Assembly (NCBI GenBank): GCA_018292915.2
Contig: JACVVK020000293.1
Coordinates: 273,501-337,500, forward strand
DNA length: 64,000 bases
DNA from: Batillaria attramentaria
Lineage: Eukaryota > Mollusca > Gastropoda > Batillariidae
Direction: 5' to 3'
The notes beneath the pieces are model-generated. The model made no database searches and was not told the origin of the DNA. It saw nothing but the letters and a program-made list of their open reading frames with translations. Made by a program: the position numbers and the translations under genes. This document shows, piece by piece, positions 18,066 through 28,571 of the stretch (the first letter of the stretch is position 1; the number at the start of each line of letters is the position of its first letter).

Positions 18066-18599
18066 AGCTGTTTATACCATGAGCATTAAAACTCTTACCT
18101 CTTGTGGCGTACATGTTCGGACACATTTTATTTTTCTGACTTTGCCCCCCCCCCCCCCCCCCCCCTCAAAATTCTGCGCACTGATTTCTGAGAAAATGAT
18201 GCCTAGAGCAGTTGAAAGTGCTTGATCTTCAGAAGAGTGTCATTCAAGTATGTGCTCATGTACTGGCATTCAAAAGTGCACTCTCAAATGCTTCGCACAG
18301 ATTTTTCGGTATGATCATTTTCTACGTGATCCAAACAAAATAAAACTTCACGCCCAAAAGTGAACAAAATAACTACCCACCGGCCGTGACGTATCAGTTC
18401 CAAATGTTTGAAATGACGCAATTTCTGCGCGTCTTTGACCGATAACGTAACTGGAGTGTGTTTTTGTCAACTCCTAAACCACTGAGCGGATTATGAAAAG
18501 TCATAGCCTCTGTGGTCATAGCCCACACTTTTCGCTCTCTGTTTCCGTATTATTTTTCGGACGTAAAGCACTCGTAGTTAATTCACTGAAAGTTTGCAG
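18066..18599. other. No gene recognised; poly(C)
   Basis: A C run lies at 18145-18165. The rest is unique-looking sequence without a convincing ORF or repeat match. Confidence 0.5.
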
Positions 18600-18745
18600 T
18601 GGTGAGTGGTGTCAGCCTTAAAACACCCACCAGCTCATCAAATGCTTGGGTTGTGAGTTCGATTCCAGGGAAAAAGAGCCAAGAACAAAACTAATGTCTT
18701 AAATTAATCTTGTCATTGCTACCCCGTCTGTGATCTCCCCATCAC
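18600..18745 (+). mobile_element. Old SINE-A-like copy, target of copy 7
   Basis: TCATCAAATGCTTGGGTTGT, then GAGTTCGATTCCAGGG and TCTTGTCATTGCTACCCCGT, CTGTGATCTCCCC, follows SINE-A order with heavy divergence. The young SINE-A copy is inserted at its end. Confidence 0.55.
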
Positions 18746-18929
18746 CTGGTGGGGAACCGGGGTGGCCGAATGGTAGAGCGTTGGACTTCCAATGCTCGGG
18801 TCGTGAGTTCGAATCCTGGCTGGGGCCAAATATTTGTGCTGGCTTTTGCTTTTTCATCGTTGCCCCGTCTTTGATATTACCCGTATGTGGTGGAAAAGGA
18901 CGTTAAACTCCCAAACACCCACCCACCCA
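18746..18929 (+). mobile_element. SINE-A copy 7 with 11-bp TSD
   Basis: Full-length copy (GGGGAACCGGGGTGGCCGAA head; GAGTTCGAATCCTGGCTGG; GATATTACCCGTATGTGGTG; CACCCACCCACC). CTCCCCATCAC flanks it at 18735-18745 and 18930-18940. Confidence 0.95.
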
Positions 18930-18930
18930 C

Positions 18931-19385
18931 TCCCCATCACTGTCTTTCCGTCATTTTGAGCAGTCCCTTCCTCAGTATCTCTCCGACAAGCTTACCACTT
19001 ATGAACCATCTCGTACTCTCCGCTCCTCATCAAAAAAGCTCCTAAAAGTTCCCAAGTTTAATCTCAAAACTTTCGGTGAGCGCTCTTTCAGTTTCTGTAC
19101 CCCCCAGGAATGGAATTCTCTGCCTCCCTCCCTTAGGAATACCCAGACCCTCCCACTGTTTCATTCAAAACTAAAGACTCACCTATTCAAGATAGCATTT
19201 GATCTGTAGCATCACTACCCCTTCTGACAGAACCCCCCCCCCCCCCCCCCCCCCCCGCACACATACTTAGTGTTTCATGTTTCATGTTTCATGTATGCGT
19301 GTGAATGTGTGTATGTAGCGCACTGAGTGTTCTTTGAGCAGACTGTTTGCGCTTTATTAGACCTATTATTATTATTATTAAAAGC
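18931..19385 (+). mobile_element. LINE 3' end with CR1/L2-type ORF2 C-terminus
   Basis: An open frame from 18931 to TAG at 19207-19209 (about 92 codons) reads QYLSDKLTTYEPSRTLRSSS, then further on ERSFSFCTPQEWNSLPPSLR and HSKLKTHLFKI. This matches the L2/CR1 reverse-transcriptase C-terminal pattern (PSRSLRSS...RAFS..AP.LWNSLP..LR...S...FK..LKTHLF). The 3' UTR has a C run at 19231-19254, CAGACTGTTTGCGCTTTATT and an (ATT)n tail at 19367-19380. No start and no catalytic RT motifs are present, so it is 5'-truncated. Confidence 0.85.
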
Positions 19386-19834
19386 ACGCTAAACACCCAC
19401 CTAAACACCCACCCACCTACCCACATAGCCAGCACTGCTATCAGCTGGTCAGTGACACTGTAAAATCAGCTTCGGTGCCATGTCAGCTGTATCATTAATC
19501 CCTGCTGTGCTAGCCTGATCACGTAACAGAACTGAAAAGCAAACTGGTCATAAAACAGGTTTAACCCCATCCGTGCGATTCTGTTGTTGTTGCTGTAGTT
19601 GTTGTTGTTGTTGTTGTTATCTTTTTGTTCCGGCGCATCTGTAAATGATACGCATTTTCAGTTCCTTTTTTTATGTGAGCACTGCCTTAACACAGACTTG
19701 TACCGCATTTGTTGCTTGAAGAAACAAATAAAAGTCAGAAAGGACTTAGGTTCGTTGGTCTACAGAGATTACGATCTTTCTCTATTTATTTATTTTTTCT
19801 TTCTTTCTTTCTTTGTTGGCGTGTTCGTTCGCTT
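19386..19834. other. No gene recognised
   Basis: Starts with SINE-A tail-like CCACCTAAACACCCACCCAC (19398-19420). (GTT)n lies at 19579-19618. The rest is unrecognised. Confidence 0.45.
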
Positions 19835-20035
19835 GTTTACGACCATCTAGGCAGTATTCCAGTGAGGAAGGTCATTCGGGTTCGTTTGTTCGTTCGTTTG
19901 TTTGTTTGATCACGTGTTTGTTTGTTTGTTTGTTTGTTTGTTTGTTTGTTTGTTTGTTTGTTTGTTTGTTTGTTTGTTTGTTTGTTTGTTTACGAGCCAT
20001 GTAGGCGGTATTCCAGTTAGAGGGGTCACTCCGTC
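19835..20035. repeat. (GTTT)n bracketed by a 30-bp direct repeat
   Basis: GTTTACGACCATCTAGGCAG-TATTCCAGT (about 19833-19863) and GTTTACGAGCCATGTAGGCG-GTATTCCAGT (19987-20017) flank GTTC and (GTTT)n. This suggests a duplicated unit with an expanded GTTT core. Confidence 0.7.
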
Positions 20036-20159
20036 TCTCGCCGAAATAAGGTCTGTGTCCGGTCTTGTGAAACAAGCAATGCCTATTCCTTGCCAGTCTA
20101 CATGCTGAAAACGGGCTAAGTGACATGCCTCGGTAAGCAGACTTCAAAAAGGAGAGGGG

Positions 20160-20464
20160 CAACCCCCCCCACCCACCCACCCCCCCCCCCCCCCAAAAAA
20201 AACTGTCTGAAGTTGTCATTGGTCCCTTATACTGATAGCTACAAAAGTGTTCTTCTTCTAGTATATTTGGGTGTTAGTTTATTTCTGTGTTTTTTTTTTA
20301 TTTGTGTGTTGTTGTTGCTGTTGTTGTTTGTTTGTTTGTTTTTTCTGTTTGTTGTCGTTTTCTTTTAAGTTGTTGTTGTTGCTGCTGCTGTTTTGTTGTT
20401 TTTGTTTGTTTGTTTGGTCTTGTTCTTGTTTTGTGGTGCGTGCGTGCGTGCGTGCGTGCGTGCC

Positions 20465-20529
<65 letters not shown>

Positions 20530-20730
20530 GTTTTGTTTTAGTTTGTTTTTTGTTTTGTTCTGATTTTCGGTTTTTGTTTTTGCTGGGGGGGGGGGGGTTC
20601 TTCTTCTTTTTTTCTTTGTTTTTGGTTTGGTTTGGTTTTTTCCGGGGGTTGTTGTTGTTTGTTTGTGTGGGTTGGGGTTTTTATTTGTCAGGGGGAGGGG
20701 GTGTAATTGTTTTGCATTATTATTTTCCCA
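20160..20730. repeat. Low-complexity G/T tract with (GTGC)n(GT)n
   Basis: Poly(C) with ACCC lies at 20163-20195, (GTT)n and GTTT runs at 20300-20430, (GTGC)n then (GT)n at 20437-20529, and G runs at 20584-20596 and 20690-20700. ORFs of 118-176 codons are artefacts. Confidence 0.9.
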
Positions 20731-21181
20731 GCGTGACTCAAATAACGACTTGACCTTACTGCATGTTTGTACTTGGTGGACAGCTGCATGCACCAGGCCA
20801 AAACCTGCTATGCACTGTGTCCTAACTACGGGCCGCGTCTGTATGTCGTACCGTGAACTCAAGGACCCCGAAAGGTCGGGCGTGCCGAAACTCAAATCTG
20901 GAGGTCATTCACGGCGTCTCACACCCTGCCGAGGCATGCTGGGAGAAGAAAAAAATACACGGCAGGCCGCCGTCGAGGGGTAGATGCATTGTGGGGTGAA
21001 TGGACACCATTGTTGGTGACAGTCAGTCAGTTCTTTGTGTGGCAACTTGGCTGGGTTCATTGAATCGTTTACACGTTTGAGCGTCCCTCCTGCACACGGT
21101 GTACTTTTCCTTTTGCTGTTATTCTGTCGCAGTTTTGCGACTCAAGGCGCTTTTCAAAGATTGCAAGTGTTCAAGGACTAA
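20731..21181. other. No gene recognised
   Basis: Balanced composition. ORF 20627-20983 continues out of simple repeat and has no recognised domain. Confidence 0.4.
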
Positions 21182-21415
21182 GACAGTTTTCTCAGTTTTG
21201 GAAACAGTTGGTCTTCAGCTGACACTCTTAACCTCAAGATTCACCGCACTAAACTTTCCACCATTGGCACTAGAGCTTTCTCCTACACTGGTCCTTTAGC
21301 CTGGAATTCTTTCCCTCTTTCACTCCGCCAAGCACCCTCCCTTGAAACTTTCAAGAAAAACCTCAAAGTCCACATGTTTTCTGCTCATAACAACACTTGA
21401 CTGTTCTGGTTTGCA

Positions 21416-21490
<75 letters not shown>

Positions 21491-21675
21491 TGCGTGTGTG
21501 TGTGGAGGGGGTGGGTGGGTGCGTGCGTGCGTGCGTATGTCGTTTCGCCCGGACCTTATGGCATTGCAGTTTTTTCCCCCCTAATTTCCCCCCTATACTT
21601 TTTTTCAGCGCTTAGAACTAGTATCAAGCAATAGGTAGAGCGCTATATAAGTACTGTCATTATTATTATTAAACA
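21182..21675 (+). mobile_element. LINE 3' end: ORF2 C-terminus, GT-rich 3' UTR, ATT tail
   Basis: The open frame 21182-21400 (TGA 21398) contains IGTRAFSYTGPL and AWNSFPLSLRQAPSLETFKK, the CR1/L2-type C-terminal signature. The 3' UTR includes a (GT)n expansion at 21419-21486, a CGGACCTTATGGC block, then AGCGCTTAGAACTAGTATCA, GAGCGCTATATAAGTACTGT and (ATT)n at 21658-21670. The same 3' UTR order occurs at 45200-45570 and, reversed, at 50825-51238. Confidence 0.85.
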
Positions 21676-21699
21676 AGCTTATTGCAAGACATGTTGTAG

Positions 21700-21820
21700 G
21701 AACGTAAATATTAAACAAGCACGGCTCATGGCAATGGTAATGGTTGAACCAAATACATTGTGACAGTATTGCAATGGCCGCAGACAAAATTGATCCGTTA
21801 TGATGGTAAATCAACACTAC

Positions 21821-21864
<44 letters not shown>

Positions 21865-21888
21865 GATGATGATGATGATGATGATGAA
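21700..21888 (+). repeat. Dispersed repeat N, copy 1, with (GA)n(GAT)n
   Basis: AAATACATTGTGACAGTATT, then GCAATGGC and AAATTGATCCGTTATGATGG-TAAATCAA, matches 22466-22570 in reverse orientation. (GA)n at 21822-21860 and (GAT)n to 21888 follow; the other copy also abuts a GA/CT tract. Confidence 0.65.
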
Positions 21889-22465
21889 ACGTTTTTTATT
21901 CAGGATAGAGCATTTAGGCATTGCTGCCTATCTTACATGCTGTCCTGCTATTCTACATTAAAGGGTACTGTGAAAAAAGAAAGGAAAAAAAAAAGACATC
22001 AAAACAAACAAACAATAAAAAACAACAAAAAGAAGTACAAACTATCTATGGTTGCGTGACGAGTCATAGTGTGTCATAGTCATATTTGTGCTTCATTTCA
22101 TTGTACCTGTAACTGTACTTGTTACGTATGTGTTTTCCTGTTGTTGTTGTTGTTGTTGTTGTTCTTGTTGTTATTGTTTTTCTTGTTGTTGTTTGTTTGT
22201 TTGTTTGTTTTTTTTGTTTTGTTTTGTTTTTTTTTTGCTTTGTTGCTGTTGATGTTGTGTGGGTTTGTTTGTTTGTATTATTTGTCATTGTTTGTTGTTG
22301 TTCTGTCATCTGCACAGTCATCTGTACATGTATGTAAACTGCAAAACTAAAACAAAAACAAGAACAACAAGGTTACACAATACTTAATAGTACAGCCCAT
22401 CGGAGAATTTTTTTGTGTGCACTTTGTGAGAACACGTATCACCTCTCTCTCTCTCTCTCTTTCGT
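21889..22465. other. No gene recognised; (TTG)n and T-rich DNA
   Basis: (TTG)n lies at 22139-22162 and GTTT/T tracts at 22190-22270. It lies between inverted copies of repeat N and could form a large stem-loop. Confidence 0.5.
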
Positions 22466-22570
22466 GGTTTTGATTTACCATAATTACGGATCAATTTAGC
22501 CTGCCGTTGCAATACTGTCACTATGTATTTGTCCACAATGAGCATTACCATAAGCTGAGCTTCTTCGTGT
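22466..22570 (-). repeat. Dispersed repeat N, copy 2, inverted
   Basis: The complement reads AAATACATAGTGACAGTATT, then GCAACGGC and AAATTGATCCGTAATTATGG-TAAATCAAAAC. A CT tract lies at 22444-22462. It pairs with 21720-21815. Confidence 0.65.
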
Positions 22571-23129
22571 TCCTTAACTGTTTCGTTTCCATAACCTGTA
22601 TTGCAATAAACGTGTTTAAACCAAGAACAACAAAGAAGCTGGGTTTTTTTTTTTAAAAACACTGCTAGTCTATCCACAATCATTACAGAGGAAGTTCGAA
22701 AGAAGCTCCTGAGAGGAAAATCCACCAGACGTTTGGAAACAGTTTTAAAAAAAACAGGCCACCAGTACTGTAAGAACAAAAGTTCAAACCCGTATCTCGC
22801 GCGCCGCGCCAGCCAAACAGTGACAAGCGGCAGAATGGGAATTTATCAGGTGATGACTGCTCTCGCTGCGGAAGAGGGGGGGGGGGGGGGGGGAGAGAGA
22901 TGTAGTGATAATTTGTTTTGAAGTCGCTTCTGTTTCCGGGGCCCCAGTTGCAGAGTTTACTTGGAGACACGGTGAATATTGCTTTTGGCATTTCCCAGCT
23001 TGCCTTCTCCTTTCATCTCTAGTCATCTCTGCGTTGTCAGTCGTCGGCTGTTTGTATTTCACATCCCTAGTCTTTCTTCGTTGGACTTATTATTAAGAAC
23101 TGCGCGTATTGCGGGACGTGGGGGGTTCT
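22571..23129. other. No gene recognised; poly(G)
   Basis: A G run lies at 22876-22893. Several short ORFs occur on both strands; none is recognised. Confidence 0.45.
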
Positions 23130-23290
23130 CGGTGGCTAGGGGTAATCGGGGTAATTGAGCTGGGGGAGTGTTGAATTCAGTGATTGGGTCGTGATTTCAA
23201 GTCGTGGCTGGAAGCCCACAAATTGGCGATATTGCCTCGTTGCCCCGACTTTTATAACTAATGTGAGTGGAAATACGTAACCAACCAACA
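23130..23290 (+). mobile_element. Old SINE-A-like copy
   Basis: GTTGAATTCAGTGATTGGGT, then CGTGATTTCAAGTCGTGGCT and CCTCGTTGCCCCGACTTTTA, follows the SINE-A head-to-body order with strong decay. It ends in AACCAACC repeats. Confidence 0.45.
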
Positions 23291-23383
23291 TGACAACCAA
23301 CCATCCAACCAACCAACCAAACTCAAAGGCTCTAACATAAAGTTTGTCAGATCTCTTTCTGTTCTTTCTCAAGGACGTTTTGA

Positions 23384-23494
23384 TTGAGTGAGTGAGTGAG
23401 TGAGTGAGTGAGTCAGTCAGTCAGTCAGTCAGTCAGTCAGTCAGTGAGTCAGTGAGTGAGTGAGTGAGTCAGTCAGTCAGTCAGTCAGTCAGTC
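23384..23494. repeat. (GAGT)n/(CAGT)n tetranucleotide repeat, target of SINE-A
   Basis: GAGT repeats pass into CAGT, then GAGT, then CAGT repeats. The array resumes after the SINE (AGTCAGTCAGTCAGTCAGTG at 23671-23690), showing insertion into a pre-existing array. Confidence 0.9.
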
Positions 23495-23670
23495 GGGGAG
23501 CCGGGGTGGCCGAATGGTAGAGCGTTGGACTTCTAATGCTCGGGTCGTGAGTTCGATCCCGGCTGGGGCCAAATATTTGTGCTGGCTTTTTCATCGTTGC
23601 CCCGTCTTTGATATCACCCGTATGTGGTCGAAAAGGACGTTAACCCCCCCCCCCACACACACACACACAG
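23495..23670 (+). mobile_element. SINE-A copy 8, inside a tetranucleotide repeat
   Basis: Full-length head and body, with GGTCGAAAAGGACGTTAACC near the 3' end. The tail is a C run plus (CA)n instead of CCCAAACACCCACCC. AGTC repeats flank it on both sides. Confidence 0.9.
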
Positions 23671-23690
23671 AGTCAGTCAGTCAGTCAGTG

Positions 23691-24026
23691 AATAATGAAT
23701 GGAATGAGGGAAATGGCTGATTTGTTCGTTAAATATTTCGGCCATTTTAGCGAGTGACTGATTAAAAGTGTATCCTGTCAGTATCAGCCGAATGGATATG
23801 AGGTTGCAAGGTTGGTTACTGAGCCGGTCAGCCAGTTTTTTGTTTGTTGGTCGCAGAGTTGCTCTTTCTTTCTGTGTAGGAATTATCCAGATGGCAGCAG
23901 TCGTCGCGCGTTTTATCCTCAGTTCCTCCTACGATACTTATTTTATTCATTTGCACGTGAACTTCGCTACGGTCCTGAACAAATTTGAATCAAGTGGCTT
24001 GAAGCCTTGCAGCTGTTCAGGCACTG
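23691..24026. other. No gene recognised
   Basis: Unique-looking. ORF 23768-24046 has no recognised domain. Confidence 0.4.
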
Positions 24027-24033
24027 GGCATAA

Positions 24034-24369
24034 AGCCCACTCTTAACTGGGCACAGCGCGCGAAACACACATGTGCACATCACAGTCGTTGCGCTCGGTG
24101 TGTGTACTAACTACAAAACTGAACACAGCTGTGCTCGGTGACAAACCGATTGAAGATGCACTGTCCGCCATGTTTGCGCGCCGAGTGACGTAGTACAGCC
24201 AATCAGAATCCGGCTGTTGTGGAAACCACAGTCACAGTGTATTTGAAATCCAGGTTACTGTGATGACGCCACAGCGGCGACCCCCCCCCCCCCAAAAAAA
24301 AAAAAAAATCACAACCGTGTCACATCTGTGGTCAGCACTGTGGCGCTCCGCAGCGCCCAATTAAGAGCC
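24034..24369. mobile_element. MITE family F, copy 2, with 7-bp direct repeats
   Basis: Reverse orientation relative to copy 1. Ends AGCCCACTCTTAACTGGGCA and the complement of GCCGGCTCTTAATTGGGC. GGCATAA occurs on both sides (24027-24033, 24370-24376). The interior matches copy 1 through GATTGAAGATGCACTG, GTACAGCCAATCAGAATC and TTTGAAATCCAGGTTACTGT. A C/A run at 24281-24308 is specific to this copy. Confidence 0.9.
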
Positions 24370-24376
24370 GGCATAA

Positions 24377-24875
24377 GGAACCGCGTAGTTTCCACGTCAT
24401 GATTTTGCGAACGGAATGACTGCCGGGGTAATAAACTCCACAAGTATTTCATTTGCCTCCTGAGATGAAAACTGCGCAGGCTGCTCTTTGCGTCACCTGA
24501 TCTACCCAGGTAATATGAACCCTAGAGAGGTTGCCAACGGGGAATATACCACCGCGTGGTCATGGATATAATCTCAGTCTCTACTCTGATTGGCTATCAG
24601 CACCTGCACGTGTTATGATAACCCACACTGGCACGTGGCAAACGCGAACCGCCCTAGAAATCAGGGGATTCCGATAAAACTTGGTATCCGCTTCTCCGTA
24701 TCTCTTTATTTTCGTCTCTGATAATTTTGTGAGTATCTCGTGGGGATGCGGCAAGTTTTTAAAACAAATGATGTATTGCCTTAGGTTAGAAATTGAACAA
24801 ACCGTTCTGCAGGCCCCTACTAGTGTAACTGAAAATGGTTTTAAAAATATACCTACATCACTGGCAAAATAATTC
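24377..24875. other. No gene recognised
   Basis: AT/GC balanced. No repeat match or credible exon. Confidence 0.45.
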
Positions 24876-25279
24876 ATTAATAATAATAATAATAATGAGT
24901 ATTGTATAGGCGCTTTACCCAATTTCATGAATAGGCTCAAAGCGCCGCGAACTGAACCCAACACGCACGCTCACGTGAATCACACGCATTCTCTCACACA
25001 CTGGACATAAACACATTACAATCACGTGGTGCGACTGGTCAGCTCGGCTATTTAAATTTCGGAATTTAGATTTGCATTTATTTTTCAAATTTGGTGGCCT
25101 GAACATTTCCAAAGCAGAGGGTAAGGAAGCCGGAGTGCCCGGAGAGAACCCCCGACGGTCGGCCCGAATGAACGGTGCCACATACGAGAAGGAAAAATTC
25201 TTTGCCCCGAGTGGGACTCGAACCCTTGACCTCTAGCATTGGTGACAAGTCTCTTAATCGCTAGACCACCGACCGCCCC
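24876..25279 (-). mobile_element. SINE-B copy 5, minus strand, full length
   Basis: On the plus strand it reads (TAA)n, GAGTATTGTATAGGCGCTTT, GGCTCAAAGCGCCGCG, CACGTGGTGCGACTGG, CCGGAGTGCCCGGAGAGAAC, GGGACTCGAACCC and CTAGACCACCGACCGCCCC. All SINE-B blocks are present. Confidence 0.9.
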
Positions 25280-25351
25280 AGAGCATTCTCGGAGTAATCT
25301 TCAGAGTTCTGCAAACATTTACCTTTGGGCTTCTCCATCTGTACAATTGGT

Positions 25352-25874
25352 TTAAAGGGGTTAATGCTACCATTTTTTGCTCACAGATCGTTTTCGTGGT
25401 ATCTATCATCACACCACTTAGACACCTGGACAGTGAGGGTGGGTAGGTGTTTGGGAGTTCAACGTCCTTTTCCACCACGTATGGGTGATATCGAAGACGG
25501 GGCAACGAGAAAAAGGCCAGCACAAATATGTGGCCCCAGCCGGGATTCGAACTCACGACCCGAGCATTGGGAGTCCAACGCTCTACTATTCGGCTATCCC
25601 GGCTCCCCCTGGACAGTGACAGCGTCTGTAATACTGGCACTGAGCCAACAAAAGCGTACTCGATGACGCGGCGAGCACACTGAGCGCACCAGTAGTGTAA
25701 CAAGAGTCGTAGATTTTTAACGTTTCGACTGCTCGCACGCAAAGTGTAAACAACATTGTATCGCTGTAAGAGCTGTACCAATCAACAAGATAGAGCGTAC
25801 CGGCAGACGCACTCACGAGTGAAACTCCTCCAAAACACAAGTTGGCTTATCAAAGATGGATTTAGCCCCTTTAG
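25352..25874. mobile_element. MITE family D, copy 2, interrupted by SINE-A
   Basis: Left end TTAAAGGGGTTAATGCTACC; right end is the complement of CTAAAGGGGCTAAATCCATC. The interior GACGC...AGCGTCTGTAATACTGGCAC, then TGAGCCAACAAAAGCGTACT, matches copy 3. Left flank TTAA; right flank TTAG (one change). The SINE occupies 25437-25607. A non-coding element. Confidence 0.85.
25437..25607 (-). mobile_element. SINE-A copy 9, nested in MITE D, 12-bp TSD
   Basis: Full-length minus-strand copy. CCTGGACAGTGA flanks it at 25425-25436 and 25608-25619. D copy 3 is unbroken at the same point (CTTGGACAGTGACAGCG at about 30625), an in-window empty site. Confidence 0.95.
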
Positions 25875-26018
25875 AGTACACCAAAAGCATCGTCAAAACA
25901 GATATTCATTCATGTATATTAAATTTATCGTTAGACGGCTTCTGCAAACATATTTTAAAAAATGTCATTTTGTGACTGTTTGTGGTGTTGTATGTTTTAT
26001 AACAGTTACTTTTTAACG

Positions 26019-26019
<1 letters not shown>
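25875..26019. other. No feature recognised
   Basis: Short AT-rich interval between MITE D and a CA repeat. Confidence 0.5.
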
Positions 26020-26087
<68 letters not shown>

Positions 26088-26153
26088 CCGTAAGGCAGGC
26101 TGGGTCTATGGCTAATCAACTTAATTACACGGGAAAAAAATTTAAAAGACATC

Positions 26154-26187
<34 letters not shown>

Positions 26188-26240
26188 ACACACCGTGATA
26201 CACACGCACACACGCACACACACACACACACACACACACC
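26020..26240. repeat. (CG)/(CA)n microsatellites
   Basis: CGCGCG then (CA)n at 26018-26082; interrupted (CA)n at 26155-26240. Confidence 0.95.
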
Positions 26241-26377
26241 TTGATCACACCACTTTTCCACAATGCCAATACCAAACCCAGAACTTCGCTCATACACGGG
26301 CACAGTACCTCATCATTTCGCCAGTGTTTCATCTCACCCTCAATCAGACGCCAGCGTGAAGACACGGGGCGGGGAAA

Positions 26378-26730
26378 CCAGCATCATGAAAAAGTCAAGG
26401 AGGAGGGGATACCGTCCACAGCGATGAATATGAGAGATCACAAAAATAGGGAGAGAGATCGGATGGAGGGCGGGGGATGGAGGAGGAAGAGGGGAGGGGG
26501 TAGGTGGAGGGTGCCGGCGGGGAGAAAGGGGGAGGGGTGGGGGGGCAGCATCATGGAAAAAGTCAAGTAGGAGGGGGATAACGTTCATAGCGATGAATAT
26601 ATGAGAGATCACGAAAATAGAGAGAGCCGGAGATGACGAGGGCTGGGGGGAGTTGGGAATGACGTGGGGGGGGGGGGGGGTGTCGGAGGGGAGGGGGTTA
26701 TAAGGGCCTGGGGGAGGAGAGAGAGAGAGA
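26378..26730. repeat. Tandem duplication of a ~180-bp purine-rich unit
   Basis: CAGCATCATGAAAAAGTCAA (26379) recurs as CAGCATCATGGAAAAAGTCA (26547). GCGATGAATATGAGAGATCA likewise recurs with small changes. G-rich tracts fill both units, which gives Pro-rich minus-strand ORFs that are artefacts. Confidence 0.85.
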
Positions 26731-27190
26731 GTGAAAGCCTCTTGGCGAGAGAGAAAGATGGAGACGATTGGTTGGCGAATGTAACAAGCTAGTGGTGTCA
26801 CTGCGTACAGGAAGTGAGTGCTACGCGGGAGCACGCCCCAGGGTGCATTGCGCGGGTCACAGTCGGTTTACATTAAACCAGCACGACACGCAGCCGCTGT
26901 AGCTCAGTGTAGCTCTTTTTTTTTCACCTTCAAAACTACCTACGTTACGGCGACGGCTATGATCGTAAAGTGAAAACTGTGAGTGGTCATAACATTCCAG
27001 TTGAAACAAGGGTCGGACTGGGTCCAGTGGTTTTGGCATCCCGGCGACCGTTCAGATCAGTCCCCTGAGGTGCTTGGTTCGAGTACCCGGTGGGCAGAAA
27101 TATATTTTGGAATTATTTGTACAACATCACAAACAAGTTGAAAAAAGCAAAATTGTTGTTCTACATTTAGCGGAATTGTTACTACATGCC
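26731..27190. other. No gene; one tRNA-like relic at 27005-27085
   Basis: GGGTCCAGTGGTTTTGGCAT and GCTTGGTTCGAGTACCCGG are spaced like A and B boxes. The body is not recognised. The rest is unique-looking. Confidence 0.4.
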
Positions 27191-27390
27191 CCGGAAGCCC
27201 TCTGGCGCGCGTAATCCAAGGTTTCAGTTGCAAGGAAAGAATTTTATTCTGACTGATAGTCAACAGAAGCACCAGCGGATCTGATGTCGTTTTGCTTCAC
27301 TTTTTTCAACTTTTTCGGGCGGAAATACAAAATATTCATATTATGAGAATAGTTTTATAACTGAGCTTCATTAATCCCCCCCCCCCTTTT
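27190..27390 (+). repeat. ~200-bp duplicated segment, first copy
   Basis: GAAGCCCTCTGGCGCGCGTA, then CAAGGTTTCAGTTGCAAGGA, and on through ACCAGCGGATCTGATGTCGT to AATATTCATATTATGAGAAT and TTCATTAATCC. It is about 90% identical to 27606-27805. The ~215 bp between them is not shared. Confidence 0.9.
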
Positions 27391-27605
27391 TATTTTTTTA
27401 TTCCTTACCATATGGAGTCAAATTCGTTTACTGTGCCTGTCTCGCTTTCGTGTACACACGCACACACCGTGCAATATCAGGTGTGCACGTTAAATATCCC
27501 ATTTCAAACAGGAGGGGCCGCGGAATGGAAAACAGTTAACCAGCATGCACAACTACACTGACAATGGTCCTCAGTATGGGGGTGTTGAGGTTGGTCAGAA
27601 GAAGA

Positions 27606-27805
27606 ATTGAAGCCCTCTGACGCGCGTAACCCAAGGTTTCAGTTGCAAGGAAAGAATTAGGAAAGAATTTTATTCTGACTCAGTAATAGTGAACAGAAGC
27701 ACCAGCGGATCTGATGTCGTTTTGCTTCACTTTGTTTAACTTTTGCAGGCGGTACTACATAATATTCATATTATGAGAATAGTTTTATAAGCTTCATTAA
27801 TCCTT
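27606..27805 (+). repeat. ~200-bp duplicated segment, second copy
   Basis: Same order as 27190-27390, with GGAAAGAATTA duplicated once (27648-27670). Both copies end at a homopolymer (C run near 27377; G run near 27819). Confidence 0.9.
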
Positions 27806-28390
27806 TTTTATTGGGGGGGGGGGTAGACCACAAAGTATTAATAATTATGTCCTGTACGTTTACAAAGCTTCAAACAGAGAAAATGAAACACAGTGTTGCT
27901 GCAGTTTTCTAATGGTAAATGTAAAATGTATAATTATATATGTGTGTATCGTACGCAGTTCCAACGCTATAACGTTTTCCCTGGTTCATTTACCTGTTTT
28001 CTAGCAAAAGTACAACTGACCGAATCTTGCCCCCGCCCCTTCCCCCTCCCCCTCACCTCACCTCCCCTCCCCTCCTCCCCAACCCCCAGTCAGGGTGACC
28101 CAGGATGTGGAGGCCACGCCGCGAACACGCATGGGTAGCCCTGACTACCGCCCCAACCTCTTGTAATTAATAAAATTCCTTTGTCGCTTTGTGCTGTTTG
28201 TTGTTGTTGTTAGTGGTGGTGTAGTTCTTCTGCTTTGTTTGTTTGTTTGTTTGTTTGTTTACAGAAAGGAAAATAGGGGAAAGAAAAAATTTGAATTTCG
28301 CTGAGAATTCATTGACCTTTTCCGATATCCGATAAAATTACTGAAAATGCATGACAACCGCAGAACTACGTACATCTCTCCCCACTCCCC
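27806..28390. other. No gene recognised
   Basis: C-rich stretch at 28030-28090, (GTT)n at 28198-28211 and (GTTT)n at 28236-28260. Nothing else is identified. Confidence 0.45.
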
Positions 28391-28393
28391 CCC

Positions 28394-28571
28394 GGGGAGC
28401 CGGGGTGGCCGAATGGTAGAGCGTTGGACTTTCAATGCTCGGGTCGTGAGTTCGAATCCCGGCGGCTGAGGCCAAATATTTGTGCTGGCCTTTTTACTCG
28501 TTGCCCCGGGGTCTTTGATATCACCCTTATGTGGTGGAAAAGGACGTTAAACTCCCGAGCATCCACCCCCC
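28394..28571 (+). mobile_element. SINE-A copy 10, full length
   Basis: Head GGGGAGCCGGGGTGGCCGAA, B box GAGTTCGAATCCCGGCGGC with a short insertion, body GATATCACCCTTATGTGGTG and a degenerate C-rich tail. Confidence 0.9.

Noticed and set aside
18931..19209. Functional LINE reverse transcriptase
   Set aside because: Only the C-terminal ~90 codons are present; no catalytic motif or endonuclease. All LINE pieces in the window are 5'-truncated.
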